The notes under the pieces were generated by a model. That model ran no database searches, was not told the DNA's origin, and saw only the letters and a list, made by a program, of their open reading frames with translations. Shown here piece after piece: positions 46,438 to 58,647 of a stretch of DNA of 64,000 bases. A program made the translations under genes and the position numbers. The DNA lies in assembly GCA_003022435.1 (NCBI GenBank), contig PXUA01000015.1, positions 248,001 to 312,000 of the forward strand, given 5' to 3'. This DNA is from Bacteroidetes bacterium SW_9_63_38 (GTDB lineage: Bacteria > Bacteroidota > Rhodothermia > Rhodothermales > Salinibacteraceae). How positions within the stretch are numbered: the first letter of the stretch is position 1; each line of letters opens with the position of its first letter.

Positions 46438-48486
46438 GTGTCTCGTTCGTTGCGCCTTGGTCTCGGTTTCTCCACGGTTCTACTGGGGGGCGTCCTCACG
46501 TGGTGGATCGTGAGCACTCCCTCGCCCTACACGTCGCCCCGACCCGTAACCGGCCTGTCCGACAGTGTCCGCATCCACTGGACGGAGGCGTCCGTCCCCG
46601 TCATTGAGGCCGACAGCGCCGCGGCGGCAGTGACCGCGCTCGGCTACACCCACGGGCTGAATCGCGGCTGGACGGCCACGCTCTGGCAACAGACGGCCCT
46701 CGGTCGTCTCAGCGAATGGTTCGGGACCGGCGTCCTCCCGTTGGATCGTCACGTCCGACGGCTCGGTCTGGCCCGACACGCCCGCACGGCGTACGAATCG
46801 CTGCCGGCCTCCCGTAAACGCATCCTTCGGGCCTACGCGCAAGGGATGAATGCTGCCCTGCAGACCCGTACCGTTCGCAACTCGGATGCCTTCATCCTGC
46901 TGGACGTGCGTCCTCGCTCGTGGGCACCCTGGCACACGCTTCTGGTGCAGCGCCTGCTGGCCTGGGTGGGGACCTCCCCCCTTACGCCTCCCCCCGACGC
47001 CCCATCGGCAGTCGAGGCGTTTACCGAGACCGACCGCACCCTGCGGCGCTGGCTGCACCTACACGGCTGGTCGCGCAGCGTCGCCTGGGCGGCCCACCCC
47101 GGACAGGCGTCCGATACCACCCGCCCGGCCCTCTTTCAGCGTCATATGCTCGGCGCTTCCGCCCTGCCGATCGTGCAGGAGGCAATCTGGCAACAGCCCA
47201 ACGGCCCTCGCCGGTCTTGGGCCACCCTTCCCGGCACCCTCCTCTTCCCAACCGGCACCTCGCCCTCCCGGGCCTGGGCGTCCCTCCTGCACAGCCGACG
47301 CCAACTGCGCCGCGTGCCTTTCGACTCGAGCGCCCTCACAGACTGGTATGAGCGCCTGGACCCAACCGGAGCCGACGAGCAGCTCGTCCGGGTGGAGCGC
47401 CTGAACACCGGCCTTCCCCTCGCCCCAACCGCTGCCTCCCGGAACGTCGACTCGATGCGCGTCCCCGCGCCCGCCGCCGACACGATCGACCGCACGACCG
47501 TCCCCGTTCCCGATACGGCCTGGACGGTCCAGTGGCCGGGGTTCTCCACAGAGAGCGACCTCGGGGCCTGGCTGCGTCGCGGCAGCCTGTCCCCCCGGGA
47601 CGCGGCGGCGTCCACCTTTACCCTGTTTGCAGCCGACGGCTTGGGCACAACCGCGGACGGCAGCTGGCAAATTCTGGGCACCCCGCCCGTCACTGTGACC
47701 GGACCGCACACAGCCGTCGTCGGGCGCTCCGTGCCCTGGACTCGCTTTCAGGCCCGAGCCCTCCGCTCACACCTCCACGGCACCGACTCTGTGCGCGTAG
47801 CCCAGTGGGCCGCCAACGATTCGAGCGCCTGGGCCGCCCAGCTCCTCCCGCACGTCGAACCCTCACTCCGCCGTCTCTCCGAGCAGAGCCGCACCGTCGG
47901 CAACACGGCCACCTACGTCCGCAACTGGAATCACCGCTACGACGCGCAGAGCATCGGGGCCCTCCTGTTTGAGGAATGGATGCGGGCATACAGCCAAGAG
48001 CTGGGACACGTCCCTACCCTCCGCGACACGAGCACGTACTTCGCCGACTACCGACTGCGACAAGCATTCCGCCAGGCGCTCGACACCCTGCGCACACAGC
48101 TCGGGCCGGACGCCCGGCTCTGGCGGTGGGAACGACGCGCGCAGGACCGTCGCTTCTTCCCAGTCTGGTCGGCCGACTCTTTGGTCGATGCCTCGCTGCA
48201 AGAGCTACGCTCTACGCGGTACGCGCCGTTAACCCGAACCGGACGCGGCCATCCCTCGACCCTTGCCGGAGGCCCCTCGCTCGTGGATCCGCTGCCGATC
48301 GGGCCCGCGCCGGATACGTGGGAGGGCTGGATGACCCCCGGAGGACCTCTCACGGTGCGTCGCCACCGCTACGCCCCCAGCCGCACCTTCGCGCGCTCTC
48401 GCCTCGAAACAGAGCGTCCCGTCCCCCGCACCCTCTCGGGGCCGGAGACGGGACGCAGCATGTGGCTCATCCCCACACTCGAATAA
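46438..48486 (+). CDS. Penicillin-acylase-like (Ntn hydrolase) family protein
   Basis: 682 residues from the GTG at 46438, with an N-terminal hydrophobic segment (GLGFSTVLLGGVLTWWIV) that is a signal or anchor. The alpha-chain region resembles penicillin amidases (SVRIHWTEASVPVIEADS, ALGYTHGLNRGWTATLWQQT, GRLSEWFG, ILRAYAQGMNAAL). C-terminal blocks fit as well (YVRNWNHRYDAQSIGALLFE, GGPSLVDPLPIGPAPDTWEG). The auto-processing nucleophile Ser, normally in a GSNxWV motif, is not obvious; GTSPSRAWASLL (about residue 278) is the nearest candidate. Substrate unknown; possibly an acylamide hydrolase or an inactive relative. Confidence 0.72.
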   Translation: MSRSLRLGLGFSTVLLGGVLTWWIVSTPSPYTSPRPVTGLSDSVRIHWTEASVPVIEADSAAAAVTALGYTHGLNRGWTATLWQQTALGRLSEWFGTGVLPLDRHVRRLGLARHARTAYESLPASRKRILRAYAQGMNAALQTRTVRNSDAFILLDVRPRSWAPWHTLLVQRLLAWVGTSPLTPPPDAPSAVEAFTETDRTLRRWLHLHGWSRSVAWAAHPGQASDTTRPALFQRHMLGASALPIVQEAIWQQPNGPRRSWATLPGTLLFPTGTSPSRAWASLLHSRRQLRRVPFDSSALTDWYERLDPTGADEQLVRVERLNTGLPLAPTAASRNVDSMRVPAPAADTIDRTTVPVPDTAWTVQWPGFSTESDLGAWLRRGSLSPRDAAASTFTLFAADGLGTTADGSWQILGTPPVTVTGPHTAVVGRSVPWTRFQARALRSHLHGTDSVRVAQWAANDSSAWAAQLLPHVEPSLRRLSEQSRTVGNTATYVRNWNHRYDAQSIGALLFEEWMRAYSQELGHVPTLRDTSTYFADYRLRQAFRQALDTLRTQLGPDARLWRWERRAQDRRFFPVWSADSLVDASLQELRSTRYAPLTRTGRGHPSTLAGGPSLVDPLPIGPAPDTWEGWMTPGGPLTVRRHRYAPSRTFARSRLETERPVPRTLSGPETGRSMWLIPTLE

Positions 48487-48704
48487 CACTCTCCCTTTGC
48501 CGGGACGACGAATCGGCGACGGGGTCCTGCCGGGAAACGCACGGCACGAGATATTCGACCGAATTGGGTTCTCACGTGGGCGGAGGGGAGTATGGGGAGC
48601 CACGATAAGCACATGGTTCCCACGCACAGACGCACTCGTGCGTCGCCCCCACACTCCCATCCCCCAACGGAGCTGTGGAGCTGAGCTACACTGCGGAGTT
48701 GGGG
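48487..48704. repeat. Downstream spacer with shared 3' motifs
   Basis: Spacer between convergent penicillin-acylase-like and acs genes. It carries CACTCGTGCGTCGCCCCCAC and TCCCCCAACGGAGCTG (48635-48675), closely matching 38.10-38.18 kb downstream of the DUF4293 gene and more weakly 6.56-6.60 kb downstream of hisS. Confidence 0.6.
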
Positions 48705-50708
<2,004 letters not shown>

Positions 50709-51143
50709 AAGGCTGTGCAGCGGAGGGTGAAGCAAATCAAAACGATCGGAAGCGACGGAGAACGAGCGACCCGGAACCGCTTCCGTCAAGTCCACTGCAA
50801 ATGTAACCTGTACGCGACCGGGAAATCAACCACGAACCGGCCGTTGCAGGGCGATTGCATTTGGGAGGTGTCCGCAAACGCAGGAGGCGAGGTTGCCGCT
50901 GAATTCTCCCTCTACCCGAAATGAGCGGACGCGTGGATGCATGGAGGCAAGAACGCGGTGCTCTCAGGCTCTCGTGGTCACAGTAGAGCAAGAAGCGGGG
51001 CCAACTGGACGTTCCGGGTCACATTCAGTATAGTATACGGGGGTCCGGACATGATTGGACCTCCCTGACGGTTTGTCGTGGATAGGCCCATAGAGGCAGC
51101 GACGCGATCTGACCTCGGCTTGTCCCTGACAAATTGTAGCAGT
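50709..51143 (+). promoter_or_regulatory. acs upstream region and presumed CRISPR leader
   Basis: The right part (about 51000-51143), which adjoins the first repeat, includes AT-richer stretches (CAGTATAGTATAC near 51027, CTGACAAATTGTAGCAGT just before the repeat). By analogy with type I-E arrays, whose repeats read toward ATAAACC away from the leader, this should be the leader and the array should be transcribed on the plus strand. The left part should hold the acs promoter. Confidence 0.6.
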
Positions 51144-54100
51144 GGTACCTCCGCACACGCGGAGATAGACCTGGCCCTGATACGTGGAGGACTTGTCTGT
51201 TTCGGGTACCTCCGCACACGCGGAGATAGACCCGAGATCGGAGAGGGTCAAGTCCCGATCATCGTGGTACCTCCGCACACGCGGAGATAGACCCGATCTC
51301 TTCGGATACCCCCTTGAGCTCATACTGGTACCTCCGCACACGCGGAGATAGACCCAAAACTCAAGAAGTACATTGATTATCTTGGAAGGTACCTCCGCAC
51401 ACGCGGAGATAGACCGGTGCCGGGACGTTTTCTCCCGCGCACCATTATGGTACCTCCGCACACGCGGAGATAGACCCTTTTCATGGTACACGTGCGCGCG
51501 CCTGATGCCGGTACCTCCGCACACGCGGAGATAGACCCCCGCGCCTGTAAACGCGTGCGTCGTGACAGCGGGTACCTCCGCACACGCGGAGATAGACCCT
51601 TCCCGAAGAGCTTTTTTCGCTTCCCGTTTTCGGTACCTCCGCACACGCGGAGATAGACCCTGACCGCAAGACTTCCGATAAAGACGTGCCGGGGTACCTC
51701 CGCACACGCGGAGATAGACCGTTCAGCAAAGGGTACGCGGGAAAAGACGCGAAGGTACCTCCGCACACGCGGAGATAGACCTCCTTCTGGATCTCTTTTC
51801 GCCATGAGAAGTACGGTACCTCCGCACACGCGGAGATAGACCTTTGTCAGAGGGCAGTAAGTCCGGCGTGACGGGGGTACCTCCGCACACGCGGAGATAG
51901 ACCGTTTACCTCTGACCTTACGCAAGCGTTGGCGGGGGTACCTCCGCACACGCGGAGATAGACCTGAGGCCAATGAGCTGACGCTTGCGAAGTGGGAGGT
52001 ACCTCCGCACACGCGGAGATAGACCGTTCCCGCTTCCAATCCCGAGCGCGCCCCCCAGGGTACCTCCGCACACGCGGAGATAGACCCGCTCTCAATCTCA
52101 TCGGCGGGCACGTCTTGGGGGTACCTCCGCACACGCGGAGATAGACCTGAATCTACTGATGATAGGGATAACCATAAATCGGTACCTCCGCACACGCGGA
52201 GATAGACCTTATATTCTGGGCGGTGAGGGTTGAGGAACCATGGTACCTCCGCACACGCGGAGATAGACCGTCGATTTTGGATCCATGTCGGAGCGCCGTG
52301 GAGGTACCTCCGCACACGCGGAGATAGACCTTGCATCGCATGTACGAACAAGAGCCTCTTCTAGGTACCTCCGCACACGCGGAGATAGACCTGGGAAGCC
52401 TCGCGGCGACAGTGCAACAGGGGGGGTACCTCCGCACACGCGGAGATAGACCTCGTGTCTCGATCTCGGCCATGGTCCTGCGTGTGGTACCTCCGCACAC
52501 GCGGAGATAGACCCCGCACGATCCCACAATCTGAACCGGTAGAGTGGGTACCTCCGCACACGCGGAGATAGACCCCTCTTTTTCGCTTCTATCTTTAGCC
52601 TCCCCCGGGTACCTCCGCACACGCGGAGATAGACCTACTGGGCGGTGGGGTGCCCAGGGGCCTCGCCGGGTACCTCCGCACACGCGGAGATAGACCCTGA
52701 TCGCCTCCGCAATCGTCCGCTCAATAATGGGTACCTCCGCACACGCGGAGATAGACCCCTTCCTCGCGGTTCTGATCTCTCCTTCCGGTTGGTACCTCCG
52801 CACACGCGGAGATAGACCTTCAGACGGCACGAAACGGGTGCGCAAAAATGAGGTACCTCCGCACACGCGGAGATAGACCCCGCAAGTTCGTGATTCTCAT
52901 ATCCTCCCTTTCGGTACCTCCGCACACGCGGAGATAGACCCCGTCGCAAAGTGGAAGGTCGGCGTTTCGCCTTGGTACCTCCGCACACGCGGAGATAGAC
53001 CCCGGCCGGACCGGGCCACCGCGCCGGGGCCGAAGGTACCTCCGCACACGCGGAGATAGACCTCTCGAATCAGCTGCGCCCCGCTCCGATCACACGGTAC
53101 CTCCGCACACGCGGAGATAGACCCTTAGAGCCGTCTTTGTGCCAGATCGGGTTTTCGGTACCTCCGCACACGCGGAGATAGACCTTCGGTGAGTCAGATC
53201 CTCCTCAGCTCCCGCGGGGTACCTCCGCACACGCGGAGATAGACCCTGAGTCCGGATTACAACCTCATACCCACGTTCGGTACCTCCGCACACGCGGAGA
53301 TAGACCTTGAGATGGCAGGGCCTGAGAAAGTCCTTACCCGGTACCTCCGCACACGCGGAGATAGACCGCATCCGCTCACGGTAAAGCCTGTGGGCACGCG
53401 GGTACCTCCGCACACGCGGAGATAGACCCATGAGTCGCGGCCGTGTCGATGACCGGTCGCTGGTACCTCCGCACACGCGGAGATAGACCTGTTATCGACA
53501 CCGGAAGCCTCTCTCAAGTCCTGGTACCTCCGCACACGCGGAGATAGACCCTCATTCCGATTAAGTGCTCATCATGGCTCCTTGGTACCTCCGCACACGC
53601 GGAGATAGACCCGGGCATTGCTAGCTTCTATTCTTTCAAAAGCTGGTACCTCCGCACACGCGGAGATAGACCTCCAAAGGGTCTGTAGCGCATGGGGCAG
53701 GTCGCGGTACCTCCGCACACGCGGAGATAGACCCGAGTACGACGGGTACCCGAACTACACGCTGGTGGTACCTCCGCACACGCGGAGATAGACCTCTTAC
53801 CTGCACCGGGACACCGCCCGGTGGTTTGGTACCTCCGCACACGCGGAGATAGACCCGTGACGGTCCGCTACCCGCAGGATACGATTCAGGTACCTCCGCA
53901 CACGCGGAGATAGACCCCTCTCTCACTACATACCCATCCCCTCCCTCCCGGTACCTCCGCACACGCGGAGATAGACCCTTTTCATGGTACACGTGCGCGC
54001 GCCTGATGCCGGTACCTCCGCACACGCGGAGATAGACCTCTTGTTGGAGTTGGTTGCAGGAACGTACAGCTGGTACCTCCGCACACGCGGAGATAGACCT

Positions 54101-55458
54101 TATATTCTGGGCGGTGAGGGTTGAGGAACCATGGTACCTCCGCACACGCGGAGATAGACCTCTGAGACCATGTCAGACATCCAGCACCCACAAGGTACCT
54201 CCGCACACGCGGAGATAGACCCCGTGCCATTGATCTTCTGGTATTCGTCAGCAAGGTACCTCCGCACACGCGGAGATAGACCTCACTCACGTTGTGGAAT
54301 GGCACGACGACGGCGGGTACCTCCGCACACGCGGAGATAGACCGTGCGCCAGCGCATGCCCCACGCCGTCGCCGGCGGTACCTCCGCACACGCGGAGATA
54401 GACCCCGGGGTGGAAGCGTGGACGCTGAGGCCATAAAGGTACCTCCGCACACGCGGAGATAGACCTTCCTCCATCTGTTTTGCGATCTCCTTCATCCCGG
54501 TACCTCCGCACACGCGGAGATAGACCTGCTGGCCGACATGGAAGATTTTCTTGAGCGGCGGTACCTCCGCACACGCGGAGATAGACCTCTTCTGCTCGAT
54601 CTCGCTCAAATCCGCTCGGAGGTACCTCCGCACACGCGGAGATAGACCCTGCTGCGATCTTAGTCACTTGATCTCGACTCCGGTACCTCCGCACACGCGG
54701 AGATAGACCTCCGTGAAGGAAAAGAGGTGTCGATCGAAGAAGGGTACCTCCGCACACGCGGAGATAGACCCACTTCCGGGCGAAAAAGGCCGATGACGGC
54801 GATGGTACCTCCGCACACGCGGAGATAGACCCGTAAGCGGGTGCGCAGAGCGCTTCCTGACGCGGGTACCTCCGCACACGCGGAGATAGACCCGGCATTT
54901 CTAGCGTCCTCTGCCGTAGTTTCGGGGTACCTCCGCACACGCGGAGATAGACCTCAGCCTTCCAGGGAGGAGATACGCGAAATGGTGGTACCTCCGCACA
55001 CGCGGAGATAGACCCAGTTCAGAAGGCCATTCAGAGCATGCCGGAGGGGTACCTCCGCACACGCGGAGATAGACCTCCGTGCTGGCCGATTCGCAGCTCC
55101 CTTCGTCGGGTACCTCCGCACACGCGGAGATAGACCTAGCATTCCTCGGGCGTGTCGGAGGTGCCAGATGGTACCTCCGCACACGCGGAGATAGACCTCG
55201 TGGAGGGGCAAGGGCGCATTATGTTAGGGGGGTACCTCCGCACACGCGGAGATAGACCCGGGAATTTTCTTCCTGTAGGGGTTGGGGACGGGGTACCTCC
55301 GCACACGCGGAGATAGACCTGTTTATCCCAACGCCGGCTAAACGTGCAAGCAGGTACCTCCGCACACGCGGAGATAGACCGCCTCGGTCCAGAAGGTGGA
55401 CGCGGCGACGTGGGGTACCTCCGCACGGCCGGGCTGAGCCCGGCAGCGGAGATAGACC
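51144..55458 (+). CRISPR. CRISPR array, 71 repeats and 70 spacers, type I-E-like
   Basis: By my count 71 repeats of 28 bp (GGTACCTCCGCAC then ACGCGGAGATAGACC) with 33-bp intervals. Repeat starts fall on an exact 61-bp period: the 71st begins at 55414, which equals 51144 plus 70 x 61. The repeat resembles type I-E repeats (CTCCGC/GCGGAG stem, ATAGACC 3' handle). I saw no sequence variants except the last repeat. No cas gene lies in the window, so the machinery must be encoded elsewhere or be lost. Minus-strand open frames reading VYLRVCGGT, GLSPRVRRY and SISACAEVP are artefacts of the repeat. Confidence 0.98.
55414..55458 (+). repeat. Terminal CRISPR repeat with palindromic loop insertion
   Basis: The last repeat keeps its two ends (GGTACCTCCGCAC and GCGGAGATAGACC), but the loop is replaced by GGCCGGGCTGAGCCCGGCA, which contains GCCGGGCT/AGCCCGGC, a perfect 8-bp inverted repeat around one base. 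The total length is 45 bp instead of 28. Confidence 0.95.
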
Positions 55459-55613
55459 CCGCAGTCCAAAAGAGGATGAATGGTGCACAGCCGGACGGCC
55501 TCCCTGCGTCCACGCCCCCACTCATTCCGAGCACATGGAAGCGCAGCGGCAACAACGTCTCCTCCGCTCCTGGACTTCTTCCAACCTGTTCACCCGCCCC
55601 CCCCTCGCCGGGA

Positions 55614-57446
55614 CTATTCCGCCGCCACCGGCGCCCCCTCCATGACGGCCGGACACCATCCCCGCAGGCCGTTGCAGCAAAACAGAGCGTCCGCGTCGGA
55701 GAGGTCGTCGAGCGTGAGCACCTGTTCCTGCGCCTGCGGCTGCGCCTCCAGCACGTAGTCCCGGTAGACGCCGGCCAGCAGCCCGGAATCGACCGGCGGC
55801 GTCAACAGCTGGTCCCCCATCTGCACGAACAGGTTGCTGTATGTCCCTTCGGTCACCTCCCCGTCCCGGTTCAACAGAATCGCCTCGTCGAATCCCTCGG
55901 CCTGCGCAGCCGCGAGGGCCTGATCGTAGACGTGCCGGTGCGTGGTCTTGTGGTAGAAGAACGGATCGGTGCGGTTTACACGGCGGTCCGCGACGGTCAG
56001 GGTCCAGGGCTCGTCCCGCTCCTCCGGCAGCGGCGCCGCCGACACGTCGATCCGGCCCCAGCGGTCGAGCGTAGCCCGCACCTTGAGCATCACACCCGGC
56101 CCGGTTCCGGTCGTCGCCCGGTCCACATGCCGCCGAAAACGCTCTTCGTCGAAGGGGTACCCGAAGTACGCGGCCGAGTCGGCCAGTCGGGCCACGTGCC
56201 GATCAAGCAGAGGGACCTGAATGCCGTCGAACCGCATCGTCTCGATCAGGCGCGGATCGTGGTCCGGATCGGCGATTTGCGAGCTGGCGGCCGAGGGGGT
56301 CAGAAACTGGGTTTTGAGCGTACACTCGTCGTACTCCGCCGTCGGCTCCGAGTCCCACACGATCCCGCTGCCCACCCCCATGCGTCCCTCATCCCCATTC
56401 AGCACGGCCGTGCGGATCGCCACATTGAACGTCGCCGTGGACGGCCCGATCATGCCGATCGCTCCACAGTACACCCCCCGCGGCGTCGATTCGAGCGAGC
56501 GAATGAGCCGCATCGCCCGCCGCTTCGGCGCGCCAGTCACGGACCCGCACGGAAACAGGGCCCGGAGGACTGACGCCACATCCTGATCCGGACGCAGGGT
56601 TCCCTCCACCGCCGACGTCATCTGCGTCACCGTGTCGTACGGCTCAGTGGTGTAGAGCGACGGCACCGTCACCGACCCCGGCTCGCAACACACCGACAGG
56701 TCGTTGCGGAGGAGGTCCACGATCATAAGATTCTCCGCCCGGTTCTTCGGGTCGGCAGCCAGCTGCTCCTGCAGGACTTGATCCTCGGTTCGGGTCCGCC
56801 CCCGCCGGATCGTGCCCTTCATGGGCCGCGTGACCACCTGCCGCCCGTCCTGACGGAAAAACAGCTCCGGGGAGCACGAGAGAATCTTATGGTCGCCGAG
56901 GTTCAAATACGCGCCGTACGGCACGTGCTGGCGCTGCCGCAGTCGCCGATACAGCACGCGCGGATCCCCGTCCAGCCGAAAGTCGACAGGCGCCGTGTAG
57001 TTGATCTGATAGACATCGCCCTCGCCAATGTGGTGACGCACCCGCTCGACGGCGGAGGTGTATTCGTCGCGGGACACGCCGAACTGCAGGTCGGTCACGG
57101 CAGCGTCCCCGGACACCGCAGACAACCCGGTCGCCACCTCCGACGGCGCCAGGGGCTCGGGCGCCTCGTAGACGCCGAACCAGGCCAGCGGCTTCTCCGT
57201 CGTAGCGTTCAGGGAAAGATCTACGAAGGCAGCCCCGGCCTCGTACGACAGATAGCCAGCAACGTAGGCCCCGTCTGCCGTAATCGCCGACACTTCATTG
57301 AGCAGGGCCGCCACCTCGTCTACCGTGGAGGCCGTCAACATGCGGGACGGCGACGCAAAGCACCAGCTTCGGCGATTCGCGGCGTCGGGCCGGGCCGTGT
57401 CGAGTAAAACGGTCCCGGGTCGGGCAAGAACTTGGGGATCGAGCAC
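55614..57446 (-). CDS. pabB: Aminodeoxychorismate synthase I-aminodeoxychorismate lyase fusion
   Basis: 610-residue fusion for p-aminobenzoate (folate) synthesis. The N-terminal 380 residues are PabB-like: YVAGYLSYEAGAAFVDL, VYQINYTAPVDFRL, TRPMKGTIRRGRTRTEDQ, NRAENLMIVDLLRNDLSV and GSVTGAPKRRAMRLIRSLE. The Lys-containing RPMKGT motif distinguishes PabB from TrpE. From about residue 395 comes a class IV PLP domain (PabC): the PLP Lys in FYHKTTHRHVYD, then DEAILLNRDGEVTEGTYSNL and SGLLAGVYRDYVLE. It needs a glutaminase; TrpG is the only candidate here. Confidence 0.92.
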   Translation of the reverse strand: MLDPQVLARPGTVLLDTARPDAANRRSWCFASPSRMLTASTVDEVAALLNEVSAITADGAYVAGYLSYEAGAAFVDLSLNATTEKPLAWFGVYEAPEPLAPSEVATGLSAVSGDAAVTDLQFGVSRDEYTSAVERVRHHIGEGDVYQINYTAPVDFRLDGDPRVLYRRLRQRQHVPYGAYLNLGDHKILSCSPELFFRQDGRQVVTRPMKGTIRRGRTRTEDQVLQEQLAADPKNRAENLMIVDLLRNDLSVCCEPGSVTVPSLYTTEPYDTVTQMTSAVEGTLRPDQDVASVLRALFPCGSVTGAPKRRAMRLIRSLESTPRGVYCGAIGMIGPSTATFNVAIRTAVLNGDEGRMGVGSGIVWDSEPTAEYDECTLKTQFLTPSAASSQIADPDHDPRLIETMRFDGIQVPLLDRHVARLADSAAYFGYPFDEERFRRHVDRATTGTGPGVMLKVRATLDRWGRIDVSAAPLPEERDEPWTLTVADRRVNRTDPFFYHKTTHRHVYDQALAAAQAEGFDEAILLNRDGEVTEGTYSNLFVQMGDQLLTPPVDSGLLAGVYRDYVLEAQPQAQEQVLTLDDLSDADALFCCNGLRGWCPAVMEGAPVAAE

Positions 57447-57671
57447 GAAAGACCGAGTCGTACCGAACGGAAGTCTGCGACCATGAGGCTAACCGGTTAT
57501 CACTTGCACGTACGTACGACGTTCCCGGGCGTCGTGAAAGACACACATTCCGGCCTCCGTCCGCCTAACTTTGTCCGATTCATGCGGACAGGCACCTTCT
57601 TCTTCCTATCAGCTGAATGCAGATAAACGAGCGACATTGGCGCGCCAGGCGGTCGCGCCCGAATGCTCCGG

Positions 57672-58022
57672 TCAGTTCAGGCACAACGAACACCGGCGGC
57701 TGTGCTCCTCCTCAACCCCCACAGACACCGATGTCTCCGCGTACGGCGTGATCACCATCACCTCGTGGGAGGCATCCACGACGCGCGACCGAACGCGGGC
57801 CGTCGGCCCGTCCCACCCGGCGCGTCGCCAATCCTGATCCAGGGCCTCCAAATCGAGCTGAAGCACCTCGGCACGGATGCCTTTCACAGAAGTGTTCATG
57901 TCGTTCTGCGAGACGGCTGTGCGGGGCGAGGCCTCCTCGACCCGGTACAACACCGCGGCAATCAGTGCAGGCAGTACCCAGCAGACCGTGAGCAGAAGCG
58001 GAACGAGGGGAGAGATCGACAT
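57672..58022 (-). CDS. Small membrane-anchored protein of unknown function
   Basis: 116 residues from ATG 58022 (MSISPLVPLLLTVCWVLPAL); ATG 58046 would add eight residues. One N-terminal hydrophobic segment, then a soluble part (IRAEVLQLDLEALDQDWRRA, VVDASHEVMVITPY). No family recognised. It adjoins the last attC-like site of the right array, but no attC follows it, so it is probably resident chromosome rather than a cassette. Confidence 0.5.
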   Translation of the reverse strand: MSISPLVPLLLTVCWVLPALIAAVLYRVEEASPRTAVSQNDMNTSVKGIRAEVLQLDLEALDQDWRRAGWDGPTARVRSRVVDASHEVMVITPYAETSVSVGVEEEHSRRCSLCLN

Positions 58023-58190
58023 AAACGTGGGACAGTTGGGAAACACAATTGCACGTCTCGCAATGCTTCAAACCGCATGCCGTACTCTGGAGCGTCGACG
58101 CAATGCGGTTTTCCTCCCGCTCAGACGGTCTTCCACGCGTACATATTCCATATTTACCCACGACGACATTCCAAAATCGGTTATTTCTTT

Positions 58191-58635
58191 CATAACGTGA
58201 GCGTTCAGCTGAAATGGACGGGAAACCGTCCGATAACACTCGCTCCGTTCAAACAGAATCGACAGGTGAAGTGTCCATTCGCAAGCGTCGCCACTCCGGA
58301 CCAGCAGAAGCAGGGAATCTCTGTAGGGTTATGAGATTAACCGCAGTACACTGATGCTCTTCTCGTGCCCTCTATCGTTTTCGAAGAGCGGACGTGCATC
58401 CCGACAGCTGTCGGGATCAAACATGAGAAATTTCGGTCGTTCCGTTCCGAGGAGCATCCAGGCGGCTCTTTCTTCAAGGCCGAAAGGATTTTCTGTCGTC
58501 CCTTGGAAGCATTCCCCGAGAAGGATTGAGTCCGGTGATTAATCTCATAAAGGCACACAGATTCCCAACCCCGCTTCGATGGCCTCCCCCGACAGCGGCA
58601 CCAGCCCATTTTCAGCTGTAGCGGGCGTGTTATAG
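58191..58635 (-). other. attC-like site D with insertion (end of right array)
   Basis: On the minus strand it starts CTATAACACGCCCGCTACAG with CTGAAAATGGGCTGG and ends CGTCCATTTCAGCTGAACGC before the core CGTTATG. The arms match sites A and B. The site is 445 bp long instead of about 190 because 58329-58550 interrupts the apical loop; the flanks GGGAATCT and AGATTCCC still pair across the insert. Confidence 0.8.
58329..58550. mobile_element. 222-bp element with 12-bp terminal inverted repeats
   Basis: Ends are TTATGAGATTAA and TTAATCTCATAA, perfect inverted repeats, with inner CCG/CGG flanks. No transposase ORF fits, so it looks like a MITE-type non-autonomous element. It includes an internal palindrome CCCGACAGCTGTCGGG (about 58398-58413). 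I see no clear target-site duplication. Confidence 0.55.
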
Positions 58636-58647
58636 CGCGAACAGAGT

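Noticed and set aside
50964..55555. Many minus-strand open frames reading VYLRVCGGT, GLSPRVRRY and SISACAEVP
   Set aside because: They are translations of the 28-bp CRISPR repeat in three frames; the 61-bp period (61 = 1 mod 3) cycles the frames. Not proteins.
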